Below the pieces are notes generated by a model. The model was not told the origin of the DNA. It saw nothing but the letters and a program-made list of their open reading frames with translations, and did no database searches. DNA of 64,000 nt, taken from contig KV918764.1 in the NCBI GenBank assembly GCA_002049455.2, positions 248,001 to 312,000 on the forward strand. Reading direction: 5' to 3'. This DNA is from Porphyra umbilicalis (lineage: Eukaryota > Rhodophyta > Bangiophyceae > Bangiales > Bangiaceae). Numbering within the stretch: position 1 is the first letter of the stretch; every line of letters begins with the position of its first letter. The translations under genes were made by a program, and so were the position numbers. Positions 8,081-20,470 of the stretch are shown here, in pieces.

Positions 8081-11000
8081 GGAACCCAGAGAAGTAGCGC
8101 AGGTGCCGACTGCGACGCCTGCGGTCGCGGCATACGGCGGCGCTGTCCCAGCCCGCCAGGGCGAAGCCGGGCGTACACTGGAAATGAGGATGTTCTGTCA
8201 GTCTCCCTCCACGTCCCACCGTGCGGAAGTATCACGTAGCAGTATGATGGCCACGTTTTGGCTTACAGAAGCCTTGATTGCTCGATCATGGCGACTTGTC
8301 GATCGACCTTCGACAGCGCCTTGCTCGATCGGGACATGGTCCGGGCGGGACAAGGATGGAGACTGACTGTACTGCTCTTGAGCACCTGAGGGCCAATCAC
8401 GTTATTGAGCATTGGTGTTATGGGAACCGGCTTTCCTGTCCTATTCCAGAAGGCTCGTGCTTCACGCCCTTTACGTGATTGGGAAGTCAGGTTTTACAGT
8501 AGGTATTCGATTATAGGGCGCTCCTTCACATGACCCGGGTCATATAAATGAGCCGATCCTAAGCAGAATTATGAGATGTAAGTCAAGATTCTGAAGGACT
8601 CTCATCGATGTGGCGTGCAATTCATTGCAAGGCACGCGGCATGTGCCACCGTCGTCACGCGGTGACGTGACTCGAGTCGCAGCTGTGCACCGCACACCCC
8701 CTCCGACAAGCTAGTCATCACCAGCCCCTACTGGCGGCGCCTTCCCTCCCCTTGATCATCATTTTCCGTTATCCTCTCCCACGCGCCCGATGGTCGGGTC
8801 TACCCCAATCGGCTTTGTGCCTCTTGCGCGCGGTCGATCTCGCGACCGCTGCCACCTCGTCCTTGCAGGCGAGGACGAGAACAAGTGGAGTAGTGAGAGC
8901 ACATTTTTCTCTTTTTTCCCTGTTTGTCATCTCTAGCGCACTTCTTGCTGGTTGTCGAAAGCGCACTTTGCGCGCCGTTCTTCGCACCAGCTGCGCCCAC
9001 CTGTATCGGCTTGAATGGTGGGCTGACCGCACCGGTTCACCTACACTTGTATTGCAAGTACGGGCGAAATGCGCTTGTCAGTGCTCCGATGTCGTCCACA
9101 TTGACGATCAATATATACATTGAAAGCACGCTACTTGAAAGTGGCCTCGGGTCACATAATGGGAACACCACTGTACGTGATCGCATGAACGTTTTTTAAC
9201 TTGATCACTCTTCATTCCCCAGCAAAAAAGGGTGTGAATTGGTGCGTGATCTCATGATATAAATACGCCGCCGACGAGCTTACCATTGCGCAATCCAATG
9301 CACTGGAGACTTTGGCAGGGGCGCCCTGCTGCGGCCCAAGTCAATCAGCCCGCCGGCCGTTGCACGCCGCCCCAAACGCCACGGGGTTGGCCCCCTCCCA
9401 GACTGGTGCCCCACCCATCTTCTCTGCGTCGGAGGCTGCGGCTGCGACGGCCGCTTCTGCTTCTGCAGCTGCCGCGAGTTGACAGCGGCGGTGGTACCGA
9501 GACTGCCCGGCCGCCGTCGTTCGTCCTACTCCGCCCAACTCCCGCCCATAGGAAGAAGCCACGCGTCTTCCTCTTCAACCTGTTTGACATAGATTCGTAC
9601 TTGAAGGATGCCAAGGCAGCCTTCGGTCTATGATTGATTTGTTTTATACAGCCCCAAAGGTGGTCGAAATGATAGCCGCCCGTCTGAAAGGGGTGCTACA
9701 TAATCGCGGAGCAAGTATATTCGAAGACAACGGGTTCTACCTTTTCGTGTTAACGCCCCTAAAGGGGCGTGATTAGGGCGTGATCGGGCGTGATCGGGCG
9801 TGACACGCCCACACGCCCCGGGTTTGGGGACGTGCAATACAAGCCTACTTTGGAGGCCGCGCCAAGCACGCTTTTCGCCCCCCCCCCCTCACCTCGCGGC
9901 GGGATCCTGCACCGCGAGACACGCGAGCACCGCCCCGAGCGCCAGCTGCTGCGATCCCTGCTCGGCACCTTCATGGCCATTCGCCCACCGCACACAGCCG
10001 CCGCGGTCGGCGGCCCGCCGGGTTCCCTCCCACTACTTTCCCCCCCCCCTCCCCCCCCCCAATGCACCACACCCACACCAGTCGCCACGACCCCAAAACC
10101 CGGCCGCTGCGGGTGGCGCCTCTGCGCCCCCGACCTCTCGCGTCAGTCGCGGACCTGCCACCGCCGGGTCGGTGGTACAGGCCCGTGTGACAGCGGCGGC
10201 TTCTTCGGCGGGGGACCTGGAAAGCGCTTTCCTCCTCCAATTGCGCCGCGTACGTGCCCCCCCGAGGAAATGAGGCGCAGGCGCCGCCGCCCGTCGACAT
10301 GCTGCTGACTAGCGCCGCAGTCATGCCTGGCGGCGGAGGGGAGGGGTGCAAAATAGGGGGCGGCCGCAGCGGCGGCGGCCGCGTTGCGGAAAGGGAGCGA
10401 CGAGAAAGCGGCGGTGGCGGCGGTAGCCACCACAGTGGGCGTTGGCCCCACCGACGGCGGTGTCCTACCCGTCACACCAATTCCCCATCCATCTCCGGCG
10501 CCGGCGGGGCAGGGCGGGTGTGCGCCGGTGCGCGCCAAGTGTTCCCTCCACGGTCCCGAACGCGACTCGGCCGCCGGCCGCCGGTTGCGCCCCGCCCCCC
10601 GGTCGGTGTCAGCGATGGTGACGGCGACCACGTCTTCCGGCGCACTACTGGACGCGAGCGGGTCGGGCGCCGTGCCGCCGCCGCCGCCGACGCCGTCGCC
10701 GAGAATTCCCTCTTCGTCGTACTCAGCGCTCGCTGCGGCGGCCGACGAGCAAGCAGCCACTGACGCACGACTTAGAGATAATACCTCCGCCACGTCGGCC
10801 GACGCGGACCTCGGGTCGCACCCTCGCCGCTGCTGGTCGACTGCGTTCCTTCCCCCCCTCGAGCGGCCGCAAGATCATCCGACAGCTCGCCGCGGAGCGG
10901 GACAAAGCGACTTCGGCAAAGGGCACCGACATTGCGGACAGGGCGTCGAAGCCCCGGCTGCCAGGCGGCCGGGGCGGAGGTTACTGCGGCTGTGCGGCGG

Positions 11001-11565
11001 CCGCCGCGGCGGCCGCGGCATTCGCCGCCGCCACCGCCGCCACCGCCCGCCCCGCCGCCACCATCCCCGACCGCACTCTCTCCCATCGACGGTCGGGCCA
11101 CTGGCGTCGCGGCACACCCGCTGTGGCGACCCCGTCCCCGCCGACGTTTGTTCGCTGCCCGCGCCGGCAGTCACCGGCGGCACCGACGAGTGGGCACCCT
11201 CCCAGTCGCGCGGGCGCACGTCCTCGCCGTCGGAGATGTACATCATGGCGCTGCAGGCGCGCGTGGACCGCTTAGGCATCCAGTTTGCCTAATCCAACCG
11301 GCGGTTGGCGGCGGTAGGTGCGGCGGGAAGTGGCCCGAGTGAGCGGCCGGTGCCGTCGTTTCGGAAAGAAGACCGGGTGCGCCTGGGTTCACCGTCGGGA
11401 GCAAGAGACTTTGGACTAGACCGCCAGCCGGCGGCGGTCGCGGCGGCCGCCAACAAGGGACCCGTAGTTGACAATCTATGCCACTTCACCTTCTTTACAG
11501 GTCGTGTATCTTCATGCTCATGACGCACCGGCCCGCTCATCCCCACTCCAGTCTCAGTCGGCCAC
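8081..11565. other. No recognised gene; low-complexity G/C stretches
   Basis: 8081-9285 holds ordinary mixed sequence with a TATA-like TATAAATA at 9258-9265 and no convincing coding frame. 9736-9803 has an eight-base palindrome (GCCCCTAAAGGGGC) and a GGGCGTGATC tandem. 9880-11300 on the plus strand has scattered protein-like pieces (HREHRPERQLLRSLLGTFMA region, EMYIMALQARVDRLGIQF near 11236) among Pro/Gly-rich frames in several phases; it may be a decayed gene but I do not recognise one. Confidence 0.4.
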
Positions 11566-12081
11566 TCATTCCGAGGCCGCATCACCAAAGGCGTTTTCAC
11601 TCCCGGTGCCCAGGCCCACACTGCTTTCAAATGACGCACTCTCCGGGCAGGTGCAGGACGAGCGCAAGCACTTGGCGTGATGAAACTCGTAGTGGTAGCT
11701 GTTGAGCCGCGTGCCCTCATTCTCCAACTTGGCGTCGGGGTGGTGGATCTTGTACGACGCGGTTAGATTCATCATGACCAGATGGGTGATCCTGTGGGCC
11801 ATGAACGCCGCCGGGGACATGTAGGCGAGATGCCCTCGGAGCTTGACCGACAAGGAGTGCTGCACCTCGGCAGCCAGGGTGGCCACGCCGTGAGTGACCG
11901 CCAACGACCCGTCAGGGAAGTACATGCAGGAGCACATGTGGCCCTTGGCGTGCGCGCGGTCCGAACAAAACCGCACGCCGTGGTCCGACAAGATGGTTCG
12001 GACCCGTCGCATGCCGTTTCGGTCCATCTTGCATGTGACATCGTAATCAACGACTCCGGGCAACTTGGGGGAAGCGCTCAA
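11566..12081 (-). CDS. Possible DNA-transposase fragment (KDZ-like), 171 residues
   Basis: The frame reads VVDYDVTCKMDRNGMRRV near its start, then cysteine/histidine pairs in KGHMCSCMYF and HHAKCLRSSCTCP. The combination of a YDV-C-K motif followed by His/Cys-rich segments is reminiscent of Kyakuja-Dileera-Zisupton type transposases, where a YDVAC motif is typical. The match is short and from memory only. The frame is far below transposase length (usually several hundred residues), so this would be a fragment. An unrelated host protein is possible. Confidence 0.3.
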   Translation of the reverse strand: MSASPKLPGVVDYDVTCKMDRNGMRRVRTILSDHGVRFCSDRAHAKGHMCSCMYFPDGSLAVTHGVATLAAEVQHSLSVKLRGHLAYMSPAAFMAHRITHLVMMNLTASYKIHHPDAKLENEGTRLNSYHYEFHHAKCLRSSCTCPESASFESSVGLGTGSENAFGDAASE

Positions 12082-13553
12082 GAATGACGAAGAGCGCGTC
12101 CGGCACGCTCTCCGCCTCGAACATCACCCGAAAGTGTGGTAATAATAACGTTGGTTCAAGTACCTGTGTATTGAGACCGACCGTAGCCAAGCAATAAAGC
12201 GAGTTCTATCGCCGTCGCGGCGAGAAAGGAAGACCTTTTGTTGAAGGGCGTCCGATGGGGAGCCGGGTGGAGCCCACGACGGCGACCCCGAACCCATGGT
12301 GATTTCATATAAACCAGGGCACTTATCGATCGAACGTCCAATCACAAGCGATCGTAATGAGTGCCGGCAGAGAAATAATACAGGCAAGCAAACAAATAAT
12401 ACAAAATGAACAATGCGGAAGTAACCCCCCAAACGGCGTGCCACAGGCCGACTCCCACAATACATGGGCTTTGGCCCGTCAATGGGGCTACTTGCGGCCG
12501 ATTGCCAATTGGGAGCAGAGATATGCTACCTACCTCCAGCGCAAGATTCGAACCGTCCCGGTGAGATCCGAGAATGGTGGAACCCGATTGGATGATCGCG
12601 GACTCTTACGGGCCCGCGCGGGCGTAACCGGCCAGGCGGCAAGAGTCGTGGAGGGGCGCCGCCCGGTCCCGATCGGGGGGAGGTGGCGGTTCGCCATCGC
12701 CGGTCACGACCGTCCGACCACGCACGCGCGTGCGCGTGTGGCGAGCAGCTTGCGCTGCGGGTCAGATCGACGCTTACGCGTAAGCACGCCCGCGCAGGCG
12801 GGTCTGCGTCGGAGTGTGGGCCAAGCAGCCGGGTGCTGGGTGACGAGGGTCGGGGTTCAGACCCGTCGGAGCGCGGGTGCGTCGTGCTGCACGTGCTGGG
12901 GTTACCGTCGTCGGTGCCGGGTGGCGTCTACTTCGTCGGGGTTTGACTACCCTGGCGACAAGGCGAATACCGTGACGCGGGTCCGTGTTACCGAGGGGGG
13001 GTGCGTACCCTGAGGCCGGTTTCCACCGTGTCTGGTGCGGGTCTGAAATTGTCGGCACGGGGCCGTCCCGTGTCGTCGTGCTCGCGCACAGGTTGAGGCC
13101 CAACGGCACTGCTTGAGTTGGGGTGCTCAACCGGGAGGTGGCCAACCGCGAGGTCAAGGACCCGGTGATTGTGGGCCAGGAGTTGGGGGGAGGGCGGCGT
13201 GCCCGGCGGCGGGGCTCAAGGGCGGAACGTCGGCAAGGGCGGCAAGTCCGGCGAGGGCTGCAAGGCCGGTCGTGAGCCCGGCGGCGGCGCGCAAGGGCGC
13301 CAAAGGCGGCAAGGCCGGCGGCGAGGGCGAAGATTCCGTTGGCGCCGGTGGCAAGCCCGGCGGCTCAGCGCAGCGGCGGCAAGGGTGGTATGCCCGAGAG
13401 CAAAGGCGGCAAGGCCGGCGGCGCGGGCGGCAACGGCCGGCGGCGCGGGGGGTTTGCCTTGCGGCGCGGCGACTACGGCCGGCGGCGCGGGGGGTTTGCC
13501 TTGCGGCGCGGCGACTACGGCCGGCGGCGCGGGGTAAGCACCCAGGTACCAGC
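12082..13553. other. No recognised gene; GGC-rich tandem repeat at its end
   Basis: 12082-13110 shows no supported gene. 13110-13553 is Gly/Arg/Ala-rich in every frame and includes two and a half copies of a 42-45 base unit starting GGCCGGCGGCGCGGGGGG (about 13434-13533). It may be the leader or 5' coding part of the gene that follows. Confidence 0.5.
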
Positions 13554-15551
13554 ATGGCGGACCACGCAGCGATGGCGGTGGACGGCGGCAACGCCAACGG
13601 CGAGGCGCCCGTGGCTCACGCCGTGGAGGATGACGGACCCGATGTCGAACGGTCCACCGACCCGGAGATGCTACTTCAGTTCAGGCCTAGCGGCATGTTC
13701 TATGCGCACGTTGGCCCAACCAAGGTGGTTGACGGGGTCCCGTTCATTGCTGACCAAGGTCTGTATGACATTTGCATTCGCAACCGCGCTGCCGCGCACA
13801 CTCGGCGTCTTCACGCGCGGTACGAGGCCCTGCCGGGCTTCGTCGACGTGTTGGCCGAACACATCGCGCCCAGCCATGCCGGTGACCGCGTGGCTGAGGT
13901 CCACGGGGACCTGTTCTTTGGGAACCAGGGGCCACAGCGCCGTATTTACGAGGTCTTGTCGATTTGAAACGAAGTCATCCTGTACCAAGTGCCCTTGCAC
14001 CCATTCCACCGTTTGGTGTACACCAACGCTTTGTTGTTTCCCTTGAGGGGGACCGAGACCTTCGAGGCGGCAGCCAACTCGTTTTGCCGCTTGTTGCGGA
14101 ACTGGCAGAAGGCCGTTTTCCTCGGGCGCTCGGTGGCCACGGACCTCGTGATCCCGATCGGCTACGTTGCCGATTTGGCGGAGTACCTTGATCAGCTTAC
14201 GCTGGTGGCGGCGGAGGAGAACAATGCGGTCGAAGAATATGGAAGCCCTCGCATGAGCGAGCTACCGAACCCCTTTCGGCTGCCGCTGTTCGCGACCGAC
14301 GATCGCCGCGCGGCGGACACACGATTCTTCCACGGCCGCGGTCTATTGCCGACGGAGTGGTCAGCCGGATTCCTCCGGGCTCCGAAGTCATTTGACTTGT
14401 CTCGTTGGCTTCCGTCATTCCCCGACTGGGAGCCCAATACCGATCTTCAAGTGGCGACCCCGGTTGTGGTGTCGTACCTGGCGGACTCGTTGCGAAACGA
14501 ATATAGTTCTGCCTGGCAGATTGTGTACTCGGAGTACTACTGCAATCTGAATGCTGCTTGGGTTCGCACCCTTCAAGAGGACAAGGTCTTTGTCCGTCTG
14601 AACGAGAAGACACTTCGTCACTTTGACGTCCTGTACACGTCCAAACTGCGTAAGGCGCCTGACGGCGAGGCGGCACATACCTTGTATGGCAAGGTGCGCC
14701 GCGCAATGGACGTGTTCCCTTGGGGGGTCGTCCTTAAGGACGTGGTCCGTCGGGACCAAGACACCAACGAGGCGCGACACGTGCGCGTGACGGTCGATGC
14801 GACCAAGGAGTTTGGCTTTTGCCTTTGACACGCGTGTCTGGATTTCGACTGGGCACCTGACCCGAACGCGCCTGCCCATGTGGCACCGGTTCTTCCGAGT
14901 CACCTCGGGGTGTAGCGTTGCGGTCGGCAGACCCGTCCGAAGAGGGATTATGCAATCTGTGGCGATCGTGGTGGTTACCACCGTCCGCGTTCGCCGCGTC
15001 CCGATTGCTCGCGGTCGCCGAGTCTCGATCACTCGCGGTCGATATCGCCGCCACGGGCCATGGAGGCCACTTGGCCGACGCGTGCCTCTTCCTCCGCGGC
15101 GGCTGCCCTGCTTGGGTCGGCGCGCGTGCGCGACGTGCGCGTTCGCGCGCCCCGTGGGGCTGCTGTGTCAGCGGTGGCGCATGCCTGGGTGGGTCAAGTT
15201 ACCGGCTTGCTCTGTGCTGTGAAGCGGGCATACGGGCGGGGGGTTGAGTGGGCCTTGGCCATTATTGGGCAGGCCGTGGCTCGCGCCGTTGATGGCGATG
15301 CCAACTACGAGCGCTTTGCTCAGCACCTCGAGGCTGCTCAGGTGGAAGAGGCGGTAGCGCCGACGCGTTTCAACGCTCAGAGCGTCCTGGGGCCTCGCCC
15401 CCATGCGGACGGGCGGCCGTCAGGCGGGGCCCCGCCGTCGGCACGCAACACGCGTGCGCGTAGCGCTTCCCAGGGGTCGGGGGCCAGCGTTGGCTCTCGC
15501 CACCTTTGCCGTCGCGACTCGCGTCGTAGCGATGAGGACGAAGAGTATTAG
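13554..15551 (+). pseudogene. Unrecognised protein with Arg/Ser-rich tail, interrupted; possibly element-borne
   Basis: From an ATG at 13554 (MADHAAMAVDGG) a single phase gives clearly protein-like sequence to 15551, about 665 codons, interrupted a few times by stops. Recognisable traits are a well-mixed globular middle (YSEYYCNLNAAWVRTLQEDK) and a tail with SR/SP dipeptides (CSRSPSLDHSRSISP) ending in acidic residues. I know no family for it. It converges on the chromovirus pol region, so it may be a structural protein of a mobile element or a captured gene. The RS tail could bind RNA, which is inference only. Confidence 0.45.
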
Positions 15552-16000
15552 GGTTCACTGTTACGTGACTTGCTCGGCTGACCCGGGCGGGAGGGTGTGC
15601 CAATGTCTGGGGCTTACGCCTTTTAAGGTGTTGATGTTTCTTCGTTTCGTGATTGTTTGTCGTTTGACATGTTTGTATCCACTTCCCAGATTTTCTGCTT
15701 ATCATCATAGCGATGGAGCACGTGGCAGGCCAGCATGACCCATGGTCTGGGGTTCGTATCCCTTGCATCTGCTGATAAAAGTACTTCGTACTCGAAGCAT
15801 GCGCGTATGGCGCTTGCGTACCAACTGGTGTTTGTCCATTGAGCGATGACTACGGTCGCTTCCTCGGTGGAGGTCACCAGGCGACGAAGAATTGAATCCA
15901 AGTGCTGTACCGGTGGTACGAGGATCCCGTTGCGAAGCGCTGGGACCGAGAGATCGGATTCGATCAGTGTCGCTTGCACGAATATTGGCCACACATAGGT
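15552..16000. other. Between the unrecognised gene and the chromovirus fossil
   Basis: This holds a minus-strand frame of about 123 codons (15623-15994) that reads protein-like (ALRNGILVPPVQHLDSIL, VVIAQWTNTSWYASAI). It follows the end of the integrase region and may be part of the element. No LTR was identified here. Confidence 0.35.
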
Positions 16001-19000
16001 CTACGGACCGTAAGAACGGTTTAGCCGAGAGAAAAGCCGCAAGGCAAGTTGCGGATCATACGCAAAGTTGCGCGTCATGGTGGGAAGAGTCAACTTAAGC
16101 CTCGCGGCACGAATTACTTTCTTAATTACGGCGGCGGTAGTTAAATCTGTCCACGAGACATTGGCATGGGTAACTCCGTCACCGGTAACTTGGACATGTT
16201 GGATAGTGGGTATCGACGTGGAGTCCCTGACGATGTTGGCCTTGGTTGTGAGCCCGGCTTGTCGGTGACTTCGCCGTGTTGGCGTTAGCCATTCATACCC
16301 TGGTACATGCTTCTTCTTCTGTCGAAGAAAGCGCACAACCAGGTTGCGTGGAAGATTCTCCAGGGGTTCCCAGGTGTCGTCTTTCGACCCGTAGTCGAAC
16401 CAGCGCACCTTAGCGCTATAGCTGTCGCCAGTCTGGCGAACGCCTAGGAGTTTGTCAATCACATACTCGTCGGCAGTTGCCGCGGGTGGCTTTCGTTGGT
16501 CTAGACCATCTACCAGGGGGTGCGGCACCGTGTCCATCGTCGTTGGACGAGGAGCTGGGGTGACATGGTCAATGCTGACACGTTTTTCCTCCCTGTCAAT
16601 GTCAACGACAAACGTGGAGGCATCCGCGTCTGCGTCGATGACCACGAAGGGTCCAATGGCTTCGCTTTGCAGCTTGTTTTGCCGATCGTGGTTGGTCGTG
16701 TATACGTAGTCGCCGATCTTGACGTCCGCATTGCGAGTTGCGACCCGATGGTCGAAGTTACGTTTGTAACGTTGTTGCGTCTTACACGAGGCCACGACTA
16801 CGGTGAGGATCTGCTTGCGCAGGCGGGCCATGAACCCGCGTTTGCGAGCTACGGGTGACCCATCCTTGAGCGTTCCCTTATTGGTCAGCAGAGTGCCCGG
16901 GGGCAAGTTGCGAACCGTGAGGTTGGGGATCCGCTTTGAGAAAAGGAGCTCAAATGGAGCGATACCCATATACCGGTGCGGTTGGCTATTATATGCCATG
17001 GTGATTACCGGGAGTAGCTCGTCCCATCGTGATGGGTCATCAGCGACGCAGTGTCGCAGCTGAGTAGCCATGGTACGATTATATCGTTGAACTTGCCCAT
17101 TGGTTTGGACGTGATACGCCGTGGTGCGAGCCGTTTCAATGCCAAGCATCTTCATCACAGCAATGAAGAAGATCGACATGAATTGAGGCCCTTGGTCCGA
17201 TAGGATCCGGTCCGGTGGCCCGCAGGCGGACACCCACGCGTCGATGATGGCTGACGCCACGGACATGGTCGTAATTCGCCGTAAGGCGACTCCCTTGGTG
17301 AGCTTGGCGAAGCGCTCGGTGATAACAAAGATGAAGCGATTGCCCTTCTTGGAGGCCGGGATGGGCCCAAAGATGTCAACGGACAGCTCCGTGAGAGGCC
17401 CAGTAGCCGGGAGCAGCGTCAAGGGCGTGGTGTGTCGCCGCAAGGCGAGACGGTTTTGGGCACAAGGTTGTGCACATGGTGATGGTGGTGTGGATGTCCG
17501 TTACCATCGAAGGCCAGTAATATGCCTTTCGCATGATCTAATACATCCGGTTCATACCAGGATGGGCTGCCACTGTGGCGTGGTGCTCGAGCGTCAAGAC
17601 GCGTTCCCTTAATGATTTTGGTATGACCAATTGCTTGCCGTAAGGCGTTCCGAGATACAGAGCGTGATGCTCGTTGCGGAAGAAGGCCTTGGCCGTTCCG
17701 CGTTCCACGCGAGTGGACATCTCGACACAGTAGTCGTCTGTTTGTTGTGCTTCGACAACGTCGTCGATCCCCACCGGTTCTGGTGTGTCAGTACCCGTGT
17801 ACCTCCCCGTCCTTAAGCCGTTGGCCGTCTCGGCCAATGCCAGGCAAGGTATATGGTCACGATTATCTTCTGGCGGCGCCACCGTAGAGGCGCGCGACAG
17901 GAAGTCGGGCAAGTGGTGCGATGCACCTGGTTTATAAACCATATCGAATGTGTATTCGGAGAGGCGAAGTCGCCATCGCATCAAGCGTCCGCTTGAGTCG
18001 GTCGTGCTGTAGATCCAGCTAAGTGCTTGGTGATCCGTTCGGATGAGGAACCGTTGCCCGTCGAGGAAGTACCTCAACTTTAGTACAGCCCACACGACGC
18101 CGAGGCATTCGCGCTCCGTGGTGTAGTAGTTTTGCTCTGCAGCAGTGAGTCCTCGGCTCCAATATCCGACAGGATGAAGCACGTCGCCCGGTTCCTCCTG
18201 GAGGAGTGTACAACCGACTTGGTCAGCACATGCGTCAACGTGGACGACGAGCATCAGGTTGGCTTTTGGTAAGGCAAGTACCGGTGGGCACAACAGTGCG
18301 TTGCGAACTTCTTCGAACGCGGCGATGGCCACGTCCGTTGGCGGTGGTAAATTCGGTGGGATCTCGGCCCAAGTCAGGACGTTCAGGGGCTTCGCGCGTT
18401 TGGCAAAGTCCTTCACCAAACGTCGATAGACGTTGCACATGCCCAAGAAGCTTTTCAGCTGGGTCTTCGTCGTTGGGAACTTGGCGTGCTTCAGAGCATC
18501 CACGTTCTTGTTATAAACGTGCAGTTGCCCGGGGCGGACAATGTGTCCGAGGTAATCGACTTCGTCGGAGAACCATGTGCACTTTTCCAAGTGCAGGGCA
18601 ACCCGGCTCCGCGCAGACGGTGCATAACCGTATCAACGTCTCTGAAGTGTTGTTCCGCATTTGCAGAGAAGATGATGACATCGTCTAAGTAGACAAGGCA
18701 TATCCGCCACTTCAAGCCCGAGAGGATGATATCCAACGCACACAGAAAGGTAGCAGGCGCGTTTGTCAAGCCGAAAGGCATAGATAACCAGTGGTATATA
18801 CGACAATGCGTTGTGAACGCCGTCTTCTCTTGGTCGTTCTTGCGTAAGGGCACTTGTCAGTACCCCGCGGTGCATTCAAGAGACGTGAACACCTGGGAAT
18901 CTCCCAAGGAGTCGAGACAGTCCTCCATTCGAGTCAAGGGATAAGCATCCTTCTTGGTGATGTTGTTTAACCGACGATAGTCGACACAAAGTCGGGCTTT

Positions 19001-20470
19001 GCCGTTCTTCTTTGGTACAATCACCACGGGACTCGCCCAAGCACTATGGCTAGCGGAAATGACGTTGAGCTTCAACATCTTGTTGATGTGATCAGCGATA
19101 ATCTGCCGTTTGAACGGCCCGGTCCGGTAGGGTTGAGCCCGTATGGGCAAAGCGTCTGGAGGAGTGACGATGGCGGGCTCCGTAGCACGGATGACGCCAA
19201 GGGTTCCATCCTACACAGACGAATGTGTCTTGAGCATGTATCGAATTTGCTTGTGCAGAAACTTGGGAGCCTCACTGAGGTCGAGGTCCTCGAGTGGGTC
19301 ACGACTCGCGCCGTTCGATGAAGTATCGGTTCCATCTTTTGGATTGTTGTCATCCGAGACGGCGGACAACATCGGCCCTTGGTAGGGCTCTGCAAACCCC
19401 AAGGTTGAGTTCTTGCGAACATTGACCTGGTCCTTTCCAAAGTTGCATAACTTAACTAAGAAGGGTTCGTCAGGCTTGGCGATGGCAAGGCCGCGGGCGA
19501 CCGCCATTGACTTATTTCCATATACCCGAGCGTTCGATGTGATGGTAACCATACCGGGAGTATGACATGTGGCCAAGATCCACTCCTTTTGATGTCCGTC
19601 GACACGTACCTATTTACAGGCTCGCACCCTTGCGGGGTTTTCTTGCCAATGGCGGTACCAGGCACTGTCACTAAGACAAGCTAAGATTGGCGTTGGCCGA
19701 GGCAGTTCCTCCGTGCAGCGCACGTGTTCCTGCCAGACGATCTTACGCAAAAGCGGCAATATCGCCTCGATGATTTGTTTAATGAACTCGGTGCCACGGA
19801 TGCCCGGGACTGACAAGTTGTGGGAAACGAGGAATCGGTCAAATAGACGTACACCACCGGTGTATACATACAGATATATGGCATACTTCGTCATGAGACG
19901 GTTGTTGTTTGCATCGCGGATGCGCGAAAGCTTGGTCAACTTCTCGGCGTAAGCCATCTAGTTCGCAGGGAGAACACTAATTCGCACTATGTTCACCCCG
20001 GCGACCGTGTCAAGTACAGGGCGGCAGCTCCGCATCACACGCATGAACGGGCCAAGCGTGGCGGGGATCTCGTAGTGCCGTAAGGCACGGCGCAACAATC
20101 TTGTCACCATACGCTTTCGCGTTCCGCCGGGCAACCCCAAGTCCGGCACCCGGCCTAGGTGTTTTTCGAGTCCTCAACGGCGTCGGCCGGATGCTCAATC
20201 TAGTCTTCTTCGACGTTACCGCCTGCAATGGCATTAAAGCCGATAGGCAGTTGGCGACGTTCGCGAGGGCGATATCGTCGGCAGCCGCGCCCACCTGCAT
20301 CTGGATGTCATTTTCTGCATCGCACCGCATCTCGAGCGCTGTACACGACATCGGGACGGCTCTCGACGTGCTCCAAGAAATACATGTTTGCACCTTGTCG
20401 TCATTTTCTAGTCCGTAAATGTCATTTCTCTGCTGCAATGTCCTCGGCCGCTACCGGTCGATTCAAAGAC
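16001..20470 (-). mobile_element. Ty3/gypsy-type chromovirus fossil, pol region, broken
   Basis: Read on the minus strand, the parts follow Ty3/gypsy order: a protease-like segment near 19.6-19.9 kb, reverse transcriptase near 18.5-19.2 kb, RNase H near 17.6-18.3 kb, integrase with its core at 16.6-17.4 kb, and a chromodomain near 16.3-16.5 kb. The chromodomain identifies a chromovirus. A gag-like part may lie at 20.0-20.4 kb but is not recognisable. Terminal repeats were not found, so both ends are approximate and no age from LTR divergence is possible. The copy is spread over several frames, roughly four to six breaks, yet long frames survive, so it is degraded but not ancient. Confidence 0.88.

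Noticed and set aside
12530-12640. Minus-strand tRNA suggested by GGTTCGAATC at about 12545
   Set aside because: The flanking T-stem bases do not pair and no acceptor or anticodon arm can be built.
15623-15994. A separate DIRS-type element suggested by AQWTNTSWYASAI
   Set aside because: The resemblance is a few aromatic residues only; no recombinase or matching reverse transcriptase is nearby.
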